Shown: piece by piece, positions 55,464 through 62,794 of the stretch
Layout of the letters: the number at the start of each line of letters is the position of its first letter
Position numbering within the stretch: the first letter of the stretch is position 1
Assembly: GCA_019240525.1 (NCBI GenBank)
Contig: JAFAYE010000001.1
Span: forward strand, 2,081,300-2,145,299
Direction: 5' to 3'
From: Candidatus Eremiobacterota bacterium
GTDB lineage: Bacteria; Vulcanimicrobiota; Vulcanimicrobiia; Vulcanimicrobiales; Vulcanimicrobiaceae
Length of the DNA stretch: 64,000 nt
Notes under the pieces: model-generated
What the model saw: only the letters and a program-made list of their open reading frames with translations
Told to the model about the DNA's origin: nothing
Database searches by the model: none
Position numbers and translations under genes: made by a program

Positions 55464-57404
55464 GTGGCAAACGCACCGCAGACCTACGCGACGCGCTTTC
55501 GGCGCAAGTTCGGCGTCGAAGACGAGCTCAGCCGTTACGTCAGCGCGCTCTACGCGATGCTCGGATCGGTTCTCGGACAGGACAAAGTCGTTCTGCGAGC
55601 CGGAAAGGTCAACGCGCTCAAAATGATGCGCTCGCAGAACCTTCCGGATCGGCTCTGTGGATTGCAGCGCCTCGTGCTGGAAGATCCCACGCTCGAGCGT
55701 GCCACGACGCGTCCGCAGCAGCGCAAAGTTTTGGCCGAGATCGAAGAGGCCATGGCGGACGTTATCGCGCTGCGCCACGCCGAAGACTCAATTGAGCGGC
55801 GCGTCAACGAAAAGATGGCCGAACGGCATCACGAGTATGTCAAGGATCTGCGGCTGGAAGCGCTGCGTGAGACGGGCGGCCCCGAAACGCCCTCGTCGCA
55901 GGCCAAGCTCGAGGAGCTGCACGCCCTTTCGCAGCGCACGCTCGCGGCTTCGGCTCTCCAGCAGCTTCGTCCGCAAGCGTTGCGTGACGTCGTCGGGCAA
56001 GATGCCGCGATTCACGCGTTGCTCGCCAAGATGAGCTCGCCCTATCCGCAGCATGCGATTCTCTACGGCCCGCCTGGTGTCGGAAAGACGACCGTTGCAC
56101 GGCTCGTTCTCGACGTGGCAAAATCGCGCCCCTATACGCCCTTTGCCAAAGACGCGCCGTTTGTCGAGGCCAGCGGCACAACCTTGCGCTGGGATCCGCG
56201 CGAGACCGTGAATCCGCTTTTGGGCAGCGTCCACGATCCGATTTATCAGGGGAGCCGTCGCGAGTTTGCCGACGCAGGCGTGCCCGAACCCAAGCTCGGA
56301 CTGGTGACTCGCGCACACGGCGGCGTGCTTTTTATTGACGAGATCGGCGAAATGGACGCGGCTCTCCAATCGCGTTTGCTCAAGGTGCTCGAGGACAAAC
56401 GCGTGACCTTCGAGTCGTCGTACTACGATGAAACCGCTCCGAACGTTCCCGAATACGTCAAGCGCCTCTTTCGCGAAGGTGCACCGGCCGATTTCATTCT
56501 TATCGGCGCGACGACCCGCGAGCCCGACGACATCGACCCGGCGATCCGATCGCGATGCGCCGAGATTTTCTTCTCCCCGCTCACGCAACACCAGATTCTG
56601 ACGATCGTGGTGGGGGCTATCAAGCGGCTTGGCGCGAAGGCGGCGCGCGGCGTTGCCAAACTGATCGCGTCGTATACCATCGAGGGGCGCAAAGCGGTTC
56701 AAATCGTCGCCGATGCCTATGGGCAGGCGCTCTATCGAATCTATCCCGTCAAGGCGGCCGGAATGACGAAGGATCCGGCGATCGTTGAAGACGACGTTCG
56801 CGCCGTCGTTCAGGCCAGCAGGCTCGTGCAGCACACTCTGGTCAAAGGACGCGCGACGCGGGAAATCGGCAAGAGCTTTGGCTTGGGAGTCTTGCATCAT
56901 TTGGGAAGCATCATCGAGATCGAGGCAGTCGCCTTTCCGGCGATGCAGCCGGGAAAGGGAACGATTCGCTTCAACGATACTGCCGGCTCGATGGCAAAGG
57001 ATTCCGTTTTCAATGCGACCAGCGTGCTGCGCGCGATAACGGGCACCGACACGCGCGACTACGATCTGCACATCAACGTCGTCGGCGGTGGAAACATCGA
57101 CGGGCCCTCGGCCGGCTTGGCGATCTTCCTCGCGCTCTACTCAGCCGTAACCAAGACGCCGCTGCCGCAAGATCTTGCCGTCACCGGCGAGTTGTCGATC
57201 CAAGGTAAAGTGCGCGCCGTCGGCGGCATCGTGGAAAAGCTTTATGCCGCGCGCCAGGCAGGCATGCACCGGGTGGTGTTGCCGAAAGAAAACGCGCGTG
57301 AGGTCGACGTTGCACTGGCAGGGCTCGAGGTCGTCCCGATTGCCAACGTCGAGCAAGTGTTACGCGACTTACCGAGAAAGCGCCGCCGCGGCTCACGAGC
57401 GTGA
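55464..57404 (+). CDS. Lon-family ATP-dependent protease (LonB-like)
   Basis: An AAA+ serine protease of 646 residues. The N-terminal region is not the classic LAN domain. The P-loop is YGPPGVGKTT, and Walker B is VLFIDEIGEMD. The protease domain has the Ser in DGPSAGLAIFLALYSAV and Lys in RAVGGIVEKLYAA (Ser-Lys dyad). It lies between rplI and dnaB, where LonB/LonC-like genes occur. GTG at 55464, 5 bp after rplI. Confidence 0.93.
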   Translation: MANAPQTYATRFRRKFGVEDELSRYVSALYAMLGSVLGQDKVVLRAGKVNALKMMRSQNLPDRLCGLQRLVLEDPTLERATTRPQQRKVLAEIEEAMADVIALRHAEDSIERRVNEKMAERHHEYVKDLRLEALRETGGPETPSSQAKLEELHALSQRTLAASALQQLRPQALRDVVGQDAAIHALLAKMSSPYPQHAILYGPPGVGKTTVARLVLDVAKSRPYTPFAKDAPFVEASGTTLRWDPRETVNPLLGSVHDPIYQGSRREFADAGVPEPKLGLVTRAHGGVLFIDEIGEMDAALQSRLLKVLEDKRVTFESSYYDETAPNVPEYVKRLFREGAPADFILIGATTREPDDIDPAIRSRCAEIFFSPLTQHQILTIVVGAIKRLGAKAARGVAKLIASYTIEGRKAVQIVADAYGQALYRIYPVKAAGMTKDPAIVEDDVRAVVQASRLVQHTLVKGRATREIGKSFGLGVLHHLGSIIEIEAVAFPAMQPGKGTIRFNDTAGSMAKDSVFNATSVLRAITGTDTRDYDLHINVVGGGNIDGPSAGLAIFLALYSAVTKTPLPQDLAVTGELSIQGKVRAVGGIVEKLYAARQAGMHRVVLPKENAREVDVALAGLEVVPIANVEQVLRDLPRKRRRGSRA

Positions 57405-57410
57405 TATCGG

Positions 57411-57437
57411 CAGTGTGCCACCACGTCTGGCACACTG
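57411..57437. other. Perfect 10-bp inverted repeat between the lon-family gene and dnaB
   Basis: CAGTGTGCCA (57411-57420), 7-nt spacer, TGGCACACTG (57428-57437). There is no T-run, so it could be a terminator remnant, attenuator or repressor operator for dnaB. Confidence 0.5.
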
Positions 57438-57515
57438 CTCGCCTAAATTCGCATCTATGCACAAGCGCCCCACAAGGCGTTCACCGCTCAAGCGCAGGAC
57501 AGCGGCTCGACGCCA

Positions 57516-58883
57516 ATGACCGCACAACCACTTCCGGCTCCCATCGATCGCCTTCCGCCGCAGAATCTCGAGGCGGAGATGGCGGTTATCGGTTCGGTTC
57601 TCGTGGATCGCGAGATGCTCGCCGCGGTCGGCGAGATCGTGCGACCCAGCGATTTCTACGCCCACGTGCACGAAACGATTTTTACGGCGCTCTGCGATCT
57701 GTACGAGCGAGGCGAGCCGCTTGACAAGATCGCACTCGCCGAAGAGCTTCGCCGCCGCGGCGCGCTCGAGCGCGTTGGAGGTCTTTCGTACGTCAGTGCG
57801 CTGATGGATACGGTGCAGACGGCAGCGTCGGCGCGCTACCATGCGACGATCGTGCGAGAGAAGGCGGTTCTGCGGGCCCTCATCCACGCGGGCACCGAGA
57901 TCACGCAGCTCGGCTTCGAAGGTGAAGAAGACGTTCCGGCGGCGCTCGATCGCTCCGAGCAAATCGTCTATAAGATCGGCGAACGGCGAGGCGTCAGCGA
58001 TTTCATGCCGGTGAACCGGCTGATGAAGAAGGTCTTCGATAACATCGACCGCCGGTATCACTCGCGCGGCGACCGAACCGGTCTGACCGCCGGGTTTCAC
58101 GACATCGATGCCATGACGACCGGCTTTCAGCCGGGCAACTTCATCATCATCGCCGGCCGGCCCGGCATGGGCAAGACATCCTTCGCGCTGAACATGGCGG
58201 TGGCTGCGGCGCGCGACGAGGGCGCTCCGGTCGCGTTCTTTTCGCTTGAAATGTCCAACAGCGAGCTGATCGAGCGCCTGATTTGCTCCGAGGCGCGCAT
58301 TTCGATGAACGACATGCGGCGCGGAAACATCAAGCAGCATCAGTGGGAAGAAATCTCGCGTGCGATGGGCGACGTCAACGATCTGCCAATTTACCTCGAT
58401 GACGTCGGAGCGCTGACCATCGGCGACGTGCGCAGTCGATGCCGTCGCTTAAAGTCGACCGCGGGCCTCGGGGCAATCTTCATCGACTATTTGCAACTCG
58501 TGCGTCCCGGGGCGCTCGCGCGCGGCGCGAACCGCAACGAAGAACTCTCCGAGATCTGCCGCTCCTTGAAAATAACGGCGAAAGATCTCGAAGTCCCGAT
58601 CATTGCGCTCGCACAGCTCAATCGCGGCGTAGAGCTTCGCAGCGAAAAGCGACCGATGCTCGCGGATCTGCGCGACAGCGGCAGCCTCGAAGCGGAAGCC
58701 GACGTCGTCGCGTTTCTCTATCGCGACGGGTACTACAATCCCGAAACGCCCGAACCCGATCTCACGGAGTTCATCATCGCCAAGCATCGCAACGGACCGA
58801 CGGGAATGGTCAAGCTGCGTTTCCAACGCGAATACACGTTGTTCTTGCCGTACGGCGACGCCTCACACTTCCCGGCCGCTTAG
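57516..58883 (+). CDS. dnaB: Replicative DNA helicase DnaB
   Basis: Replicative helicase of 455 residues. The N-terminal domain is PPQNLEAEMAVIGSVLVDREML. The core has ATP-binding IIAGRPGMGKTSFALNMA, VAFFSLEMSNSEL, and FIDYLQLVRP with ALAQLNRGVELRSEKRPMLADLRDSGSLEAEADVV. The length is normal. It ends the core ribosomal/replication cluster. Confidence 0.97.
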   Translation: MTAQPLPAPIDRLPPQNLEAEMAVIGSVLVDREMLAAVGEIVRPSDFYAHVHETIFTALCDLYERGEPLDKIALAEELRRRGALERVGGLSYVSALMDTVQTAASARYHATIVREKAVLRALIHAGTEITQLGFEGEEDVPAALDRSEQIVYKIGERRGVSDFMPVNRLMKKVFDNIDRRYHSRGDRTGLTAGFHDIDAMTTGFQPGNFIIIAGRPGMGKTSFALNMAVAAARDEGAPVAFFSLEMSNSELIERLICSEARISMNDMRRGNIKQHQWEEISRAMGDVNDLPIYLDDVGALTIGDVRSRCRRLKSTAGLGAIFIDYLQLVRPGALARGANRNEELSEICRSLKITAKDLEVPIIALAQLNRGVELRSEKRPMLADLRDSGSLEAEADVVAFLYRDGYYNPETPEPDLTEFIIAKHRNGPTGMVKLRFQREYTLFLPYGDASHFPAA

Positions 58884-58920
58884 ACCTTAGCAGGAAGGCC
58901 GGTCGCCACGTCCTAACCGT

Positions 58921-58952
58921 GTTAACCATGGTTAGCGTTAGCCATGGTTAAC
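58921..58952 (+). promoter_or_regulatory. Double palindromic operator over the mntR start
   Basis: Two adjacent near-identical 16-bp palindromes: GTTAACCATGGTTAGC (58921-58936) and GTTAGCCATGGTTAAC (58937-58952). Together they form a 32-bp inverted repeat that contains the first possible ATG (58944). The TTA...TAA character resembles DtxR/MntR boxes, so autoregulation of mntR-mntH by bound metalloregulator is likely. Confidence 0.7.
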
Positions 58953-59636
58953 AGTCGGAACAAGCTTCTGGCGGTGGGCTCCGACCGGTCGCCCGCGCGC
59001 GCACGTGAAGACTATGTCAAGGCGATTTATCAGCTGGGTACACTGGGGCCGGTTCGCGCGGCAGCGCTGGCACGGTATCTGAACGTCAGCCGCGTCTCCG
59101 TCAGCAAAGCCAAACGTCTGCTCGAGCAGCAAGGCTTACTCGAGCGCGAGTGCTCCGCGTCTCAACCGCTGCGCTTAAGTGCGCGAGGCGAAAAGCTGGC
59201 CGTCGCGATGGTGCGCCGCCACCGCGTGCTCGAAACCTTCCTCCACTGCGCGCTCGGCATCCCGTTGGAACGGGTCCATCCCGAAGCCGAGCGGATCGAG
59301 CACGTTATATCGGACGATCTGGCGATGCGCATCGCCGTGCTGTTAGGCCGCCCGCAGCGCGATCCGCACGGCCATCCGATTCCATACGGCGACGCCGACG
59401 CGCGAAGCATGCCGCTGCCGACCTTGGTCTCGCTGCCGGTCGGCCAAAGCGGGCGCGTGGTCAGTCTGGACGATCGCGACGAAAATGCGGTCGCGGCACT
59501 GGCGGCCGACGGTCTTCTTCCCGGTTCCAGCTTGCGCGTCGAGCGCTGCGAGCGCGCGCGGATTTTCGTCCGGCGCGGAAAGCGCGTTATCGGAATACTT
59601 CGCTCGCATGCGGCGATGGTGCGCATTGCAAGATAG
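58944..59636 (+). CDS. mntR: DtxR/MntR-family metalloregulator
   Basis: Metal-dependent repressor of 230 residues. The winged-helix N-terminus is REDYVKAIYQLGTLGPVRAAALARYLNVSRVSVSKAKRLLEQQGLL. The dimerisation/metal domain is RRHRVLETFLHCALGIPLERVHPEAERIEHVISDDLAMRI. A FeoA/SH3-like domain follows (LPVGQSGRVVSLDDRDENAVAAL). The start could be ATG 58944, inside the operator, or GTG 58974; the latter leaves a more typical N-terminus. mntH overlaps its end by 11 bp, so manganese (or iron) control of the transporter is inferred. Confidence 0.93.
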   Translation: MVNSRNKLLAVGSDRSPARAREDYVKAIYQLGTLGPVRAAALARYLNVSRVSVSKAKRLLEQQGLLERECSASQPLRLSARGEKLAVAMVRRHRVLETFLHCALGIPLERVHPEAERIEHVISDDLAMRIAVLLGRPQRDPHGHPIPYGDADARSMPLPTLVSLPVGQSGRVVSLDDRDENAVAALAADGLLPGSSLRVERCERARIFVRRGKRVIGILRSHAAMVRIAR

Positions 59637-60918
59637 CTACGGCGTAGGGTCGAGCAGCCCGCGGGTCGTGGCCGCGGCCCACGAGGTGCTCGCAGGCACG
59701 CGCCGTGGTTGGCGCGCGCTGCTTCCGTTTACCGGCCCGGCGTTCGTCGCCTCGGTCGCATACATGGATCCCGGAAACTTTGCGACCAATATTCAAGGCG
59801 GAGCGGGCTTCGGTTATCGTCTGCTCTGGGTCGTCGTGCTGGCCAACCTCATGGCGATGCTCTTTCAAGGGCTTTCGGCGAAGCTCGGTATCGTCACGGG
59901 GAAGAATCTCGCGGAGCTCTCACGCGCAAACGCGCCCAGGCCGGTGGCCGTTGGCATGTGGATCGTCAGCGAGTTCGGTGCGATGGCGACGGACCTCGCC
60001 GAGTTCCTCGGCGCGATTATCGGGTTCTATCTGCTTTTTCACATTCCAATGCTTATCGGCGCGATTCTCACGGGCATCATCACGTATCTGGTTTTGGCGC
60101 TGCATCGTTACGGTTTTCGGACGATGGAAACGCTGATCGGTTCGCTCGTCGGCGTAATAGCCGTCTGCTACGTTGTCGAGACCGTGTTATCCAAGCCCGA
60201 TTGGCACCAGGTGCTCTACCACTCCGTCGTGCCGTGGCTGGGATCGTCGTCGAGCGTTCTCCTGGCGGTGGGCATCGTCGGCGCGACCGTGATGCCGCAT
60301 ACCATTTATTTGCATTCCGCACTTACGCAGGACCGCATCGTGCCGCGAGGCGAGTCGCACGTAGGGCCGATCGTACGTTTCGCCTATCTCGACGTTGCGA
60401 TCGCGTTGGGCATCGCGGGCTTAGTGAATTGTGCGATGATGTACATGGCGGCGGCGGTTTTCCATTCGACAGGGCATTCCGAAGTTGCCGACATTTTCAC
60501 CGCCTATCGAACGTTGACGCCGCTATTGGGAAATCTCGCGGTGGTAATCTTCCTGATATCCCTCATGGCTTCGGGTATTTCCAGCTCGGTCGTCGGCACC
60601 ATGGCCGGGCAAGTCATCATGCAGAGTTTCGTGGGGTTCACGGTGCCGCTTTGGCTGCGTCGCCTCATTACGATGCTGCCGGCGGTGGCCGTCGTTGCGC
60701 TCGGTCTGAACGTTACCCAAACCCTCGTCATCAGTCAGGTAATCTTGAGCTTCGTGCTTCCGGTACCGGTCATTGCGCTCGTGCTGCTCAGCGGTCACCG
60801 AAAGACGATGGGAGCGATGGTCAGCCGGCCGTGGGTCACCGTACTCGCCATGGGCGCCGCCCTGGCGATTGTTTCGCTCAACGCGATTCTGCTGTGGACG
60901 ACCTTGCATCCGGCATAG
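59626..60918 (+). CDS. mntH: Nramp-family Mn2+/Fe2+ transporter MntH
   Basis: Proton-coupled divalent metal importer of 430 residues with about 11 TM helices. The metal-site motif DPGNFATNIQGGA is in TM1 and MPHTIYLHSA in TM6, both diagnostic of Nramp. TTG at 59626, overlapping mntR; GTG 59665 is an alternative. Convergent overlap of 41 bp with the carbonic anhydrase gene. Confidence 0.96.
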   Translation: MQDSYGVGSSSPRVVAAAHEVLAGTRRGWRALLPFTGPAFVASVAYMDPGNFATNIQGGAGFGYRLLWVVVLANLMAMLFQGLSAKLGIVTGKNLAELSRANAPRPVAVGMWIVSEFGAMATDLAEFLGAIIGFYLLFHIPMLIGAILTGIITYLVLALHRYGFRTMETLIGSLVGVIAVCYVVETVLSKPDWHQVLYHSVVPWLGSSSSVLLAVGIVGATVMPHTIYLHSALTQDRIVPRGESHVGPIVRFAYLDVAIALGIAGLVNCAMMYMAAAVFHSTGHSEVADIFTAYRTLTPLLGNLAVVIFLISLMASGISSSVVGTMAGQVIMQSFVGFTVPLWLRRLITMLPAVAVVALGLNVTQTLVISQVILSFVLPVPVIALVLLSGHRKTMGAMVSRPWVTVLAMGAALAIVSLNAILLWTTLHPA

Positions 60919-61432
60919 CACCGATACTCTGAGCTAAATATCGCCGCGAGAGCTTAACGTACTCATCGGCCGCAATCTCGATCCATGAAGCAGCCTCGCC
61001 TTCGAGCGGCTTCTTGACCGTTGCCGGCGCTCCGGCGGCGACGACGCGCGGCGGAATCGCGGCGTTCTGTCCAACGACGCTTCCGGCGGCGATCAAAGCG
61101 GCCTCCCCGACGGTGCATCCATTGAGCAAGGTCGCATTGCTTCCGATGAGCGCGTGCGCCTCGATACGGCAATCCTCCATGACCGCGCAGTGGCCGACCG
61201 TCACGTCGTCGCCGACGTACGTGCCGCCGTCTTCACTCACGTGCACCACGGCATTGTCTTGAATCGACGTGCGAGCTCCGATCCGAATCGGCCCGTTGTC
61301 CCCGCGCAGAACCACGCCGAACCAAATGCTCGATGCGGGGCCCACTTCGACGTCGCCGATTAGCACCGCATTGGGCGCGACGAAGGCCGAGGGATCGATT
61401 TTCGGCCGTTTACCCCGATACTCGATGATCAT
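60878..61432 (-). CDS. Gamma-class carbonic anhydrase family protein
   Basis: A left-handed beta-helix hexapeptide protein of 184 residues from ATG 61432. FVAPNAVLIGDVEVGPASSIWFGVVLRGDNGPIRIGARTSIQDNAVVHV, TVGHCAVMEDCRIEAHALIGSNATLLNG and VVGQNAAIPPRVVAAGAPA follow the YrdA/CaiE-like gamma-CA pattern with zinc His residues (VVHV, VGHC). Carbonic anhydrase activity is not guaranteed in this subgroup. The frame to 61531 adds non-family sequence. Confidence 0.9.
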   Translation of the reverse strand: MIIEYRGKRPKIDPSAFVAPNAVLIGDVEVGPASSIWFGVVLRGDNGPIRIGARTSIQDNAVVHVSEDGGTYVGDDVTVGHCAVMEDCRIEAHALIGSNATLLNGCTVGEAALIAAGSVVGQNAAIPPRVVAAGAPATVKKPLEGEAASWIEIAADEYVKLSRRYLAQSIGAMPDARSSTAESR

Positions 61433-61472
61433 ACAGCGAAGCTTCGCACGAAGGCTCGTCGAACCTCGCCGG

Positions 61473-61730
61473 ATGCACCGACACCGCACGCCGCTACGCG
61501 GCGTCAAAGCGACGCCGCATCCCAAGCCCAACGATCCCAGCTACAGCTCGGTGAACTACGACTATGCCGGGCGAACCGGTCACGTGCACGAGGTGGTCGA
61601 AATCGGCGGACGCTCGCTGGCGAAGATTGGGTTCGACGATCGAAAGATCGTGTACTATTTTCTCGATGACCTCGAGCTCGACGAAAGCGCGCGGCGCGGC
61701 ACCTTTCACGACTCGCCGGAGAAGCCTTAA
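61473..61730 (+). CDS. Small protein of unknown function
   Basis: An 85-residue protein from ATG 61473, divergent from the carbonic anhydrase gene. It contains YSSVNYDYAGRTGHVHEVVEIGGRSLAKIGFDDRKIVYYFLDDLEL, a compact beta-rich stretch. No recognised family. It ends 56 bp before the tRNA gene, and a GAAGCC/GGCTTC hairpin follows at about 61720-61740. Confidence 0.5.
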   Translation: MHRHRTPLRGVKATPHPKPNDPSYSSVNYDYAGRTGHVHEVVEIGGRSLAKIGFDDRKIVYYFLDDLELDESARRGTFHDSPEKP

Positions 61731-61785
61731 AAAGGGCTTCGCCAGGCGTCGCGGAACCACCGGCGGCTCGGCCGATGCATTCGAT

Positions 61786-61857
61786 GCCGACGTAGCTCAA
61801 CGGTAGAGCAATCGCTTCGTAAGCGATAGGTTATCGGTTCAAATCCGATCGTCGGCT
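61786..61857 (+). tRNA. tRNA-Thr (anticodon CGT)
   Basis: A complete cloverleaf: acceptor GCCGACG/CGTCGGC, D arm GCTC..GAGC, anticodon arm ATCGC-TTCGTAA-GCGAT giving CGT (Thr, ACG codons), and T arm ATCGG-TTCAAAT-CCGAT. CCA is not encoded. The discriminator T overlaps the stop codon of the minus-strand GNAT gene. Confidence 0.95.
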
Positions 61858-62342
61858 TACCCTTCCGCGTTTATTTCGAAAAGAATCAGCTCCATGTATG
61901 TCGGACACGCGTAGTCGACGGCACCGAACGGCGGCCGTTCTACGAAACCAAGTGAGCGATAGAGCCGGTAGGCCGCTGCGAGCTGATCCTTGTGCGTGTC
62001 CAAGAGGATCCGCTCGTAGCCTCGTTCGCGCGCATAGCGAATCACTGCGGTAACGAGCGCTCGCGCCACACCCACACCGCGGTACTTGGGAGTAACGAAG
62101 AGACGCAACAACACTGCCGTTCGATCGTCTCGGCGAGTCACCGCGACGCAGCCAACGGGCTCGCCGTTGTTGACAGCTAGGAATGCGGCATTTTCGCCGT
62201 GATAGGCTCGTTCGAGTTCTTCTGAGTCGGGCACCGAGCCGTGACGTAGTTCCCGCGGCAGATCCGTTTCATACTCCGCGAGGAGCCGCGCAAGCCGGCG
62301 GAAGGCGGCCGCTCCCTCGACGCGACGAATCGCTACTCGCAC
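61857..62342 (-). CDS. GNAT-family N-acetyltransferase
   Basis: A 161-residue acyltransferase. The acetyl-CoA loop is RLFVTPKYRGVGVARALVTAVIRYARERGYERILLDTHKDQLAAAYRLYRSLGFVERPPF. GTG at 62342 is chosen because it overlaps the neighbouring GNAT stop; the much longer frame upstream (to 62882) is shadow over that gene. Substrate unknown. Confidence 0.88.
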   Translation of the reverse strand: MRVAIRRVEGAAAFRRLARLLAEYETDLPRELRHGSVPDSEELERAYHGENAAFLAVNNGEPVGCVAVTRRDDRTAVLLRLFVTPKYRGVGVARALVTAVIRYARERGYERILLDTHKDQLAAAYRLYRSLGFVERPPFGAVDYACPTYMELILFEINAEG

Positions 62343-62794
62343 GTCGTGCCGAGCGGTTTGATCAAACGATTCTGCGCTTTTATCGCCGAGTAGCCGTGCC
62401 GTTGATAGAATCCGAGCGCGCGCTTTCGAACGACGTTCGATCGAACGCGCATTTGCGCACAGCCGCGTTCGCGCGCCCACACTTCCGCGGCTTCGATTAA
62501 ACACGCCCCGACGCCATGACTTCGCGCGCATTCCGCGACGACCAAACCCTCTAACTCTGCGCCGAAGCCCTCGACGAACGGGTCGTCGGTGGAAACTGCG
62601 GCCCACCCAATCGGATCGCTCGCGACCGCCTCGTCGACAGCGACGAAAACTTCGCGTCGCGCCGAGCGCTCGCGTAAGCGTTTGGCGACTTCTTCGGGCG
62701 GCACTCGGTATCCGAGCTGGGCCATGAGCGAGGCGATCGCGCGTGCATCGTTCTCCCGCGCGGGCCGGACTCGCACCGTGCGCGCCGCCCGCAT
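62333..62794 (-). CDS. GNAT-family N-acetyltransferase
   Basis: A 153-residue acyltransferase. It begins VRVRPARENDARAIASLMAQLGYRVPPEEV, and the acetyl-CoA site is ELEGLVVAECARSHGVGACLIEAAEVWARERGCAQMRVRSNVVRKRALGFYQRHGYS. It overlaps the second GNAT gene by 10 bp. Its ATG directly follows the acylase stop, so the three genes look cotranscribed. Confidence 0.9.
   Translation of the reverse strand: MRAARTVRVRPARENDARAIASLMAQLGYRVPPEEVAKRLRERSARREVFVAVDEAVASDPIGWAAVSTDDPFVEGFGAELEGLVVAECARSHGVGACLIEAAEVWARERGCAQMRVRSNVVRKRALGFYQRHGYSAIKAQNRLIKPLGTTCE

Noticed and set aside
59709-60932. Plus-strand open frame of about 400 codons overlapping mntH
   Set aside because: Different frame from the clear Nramp protein; composition is of shadow type with no TM pattern.
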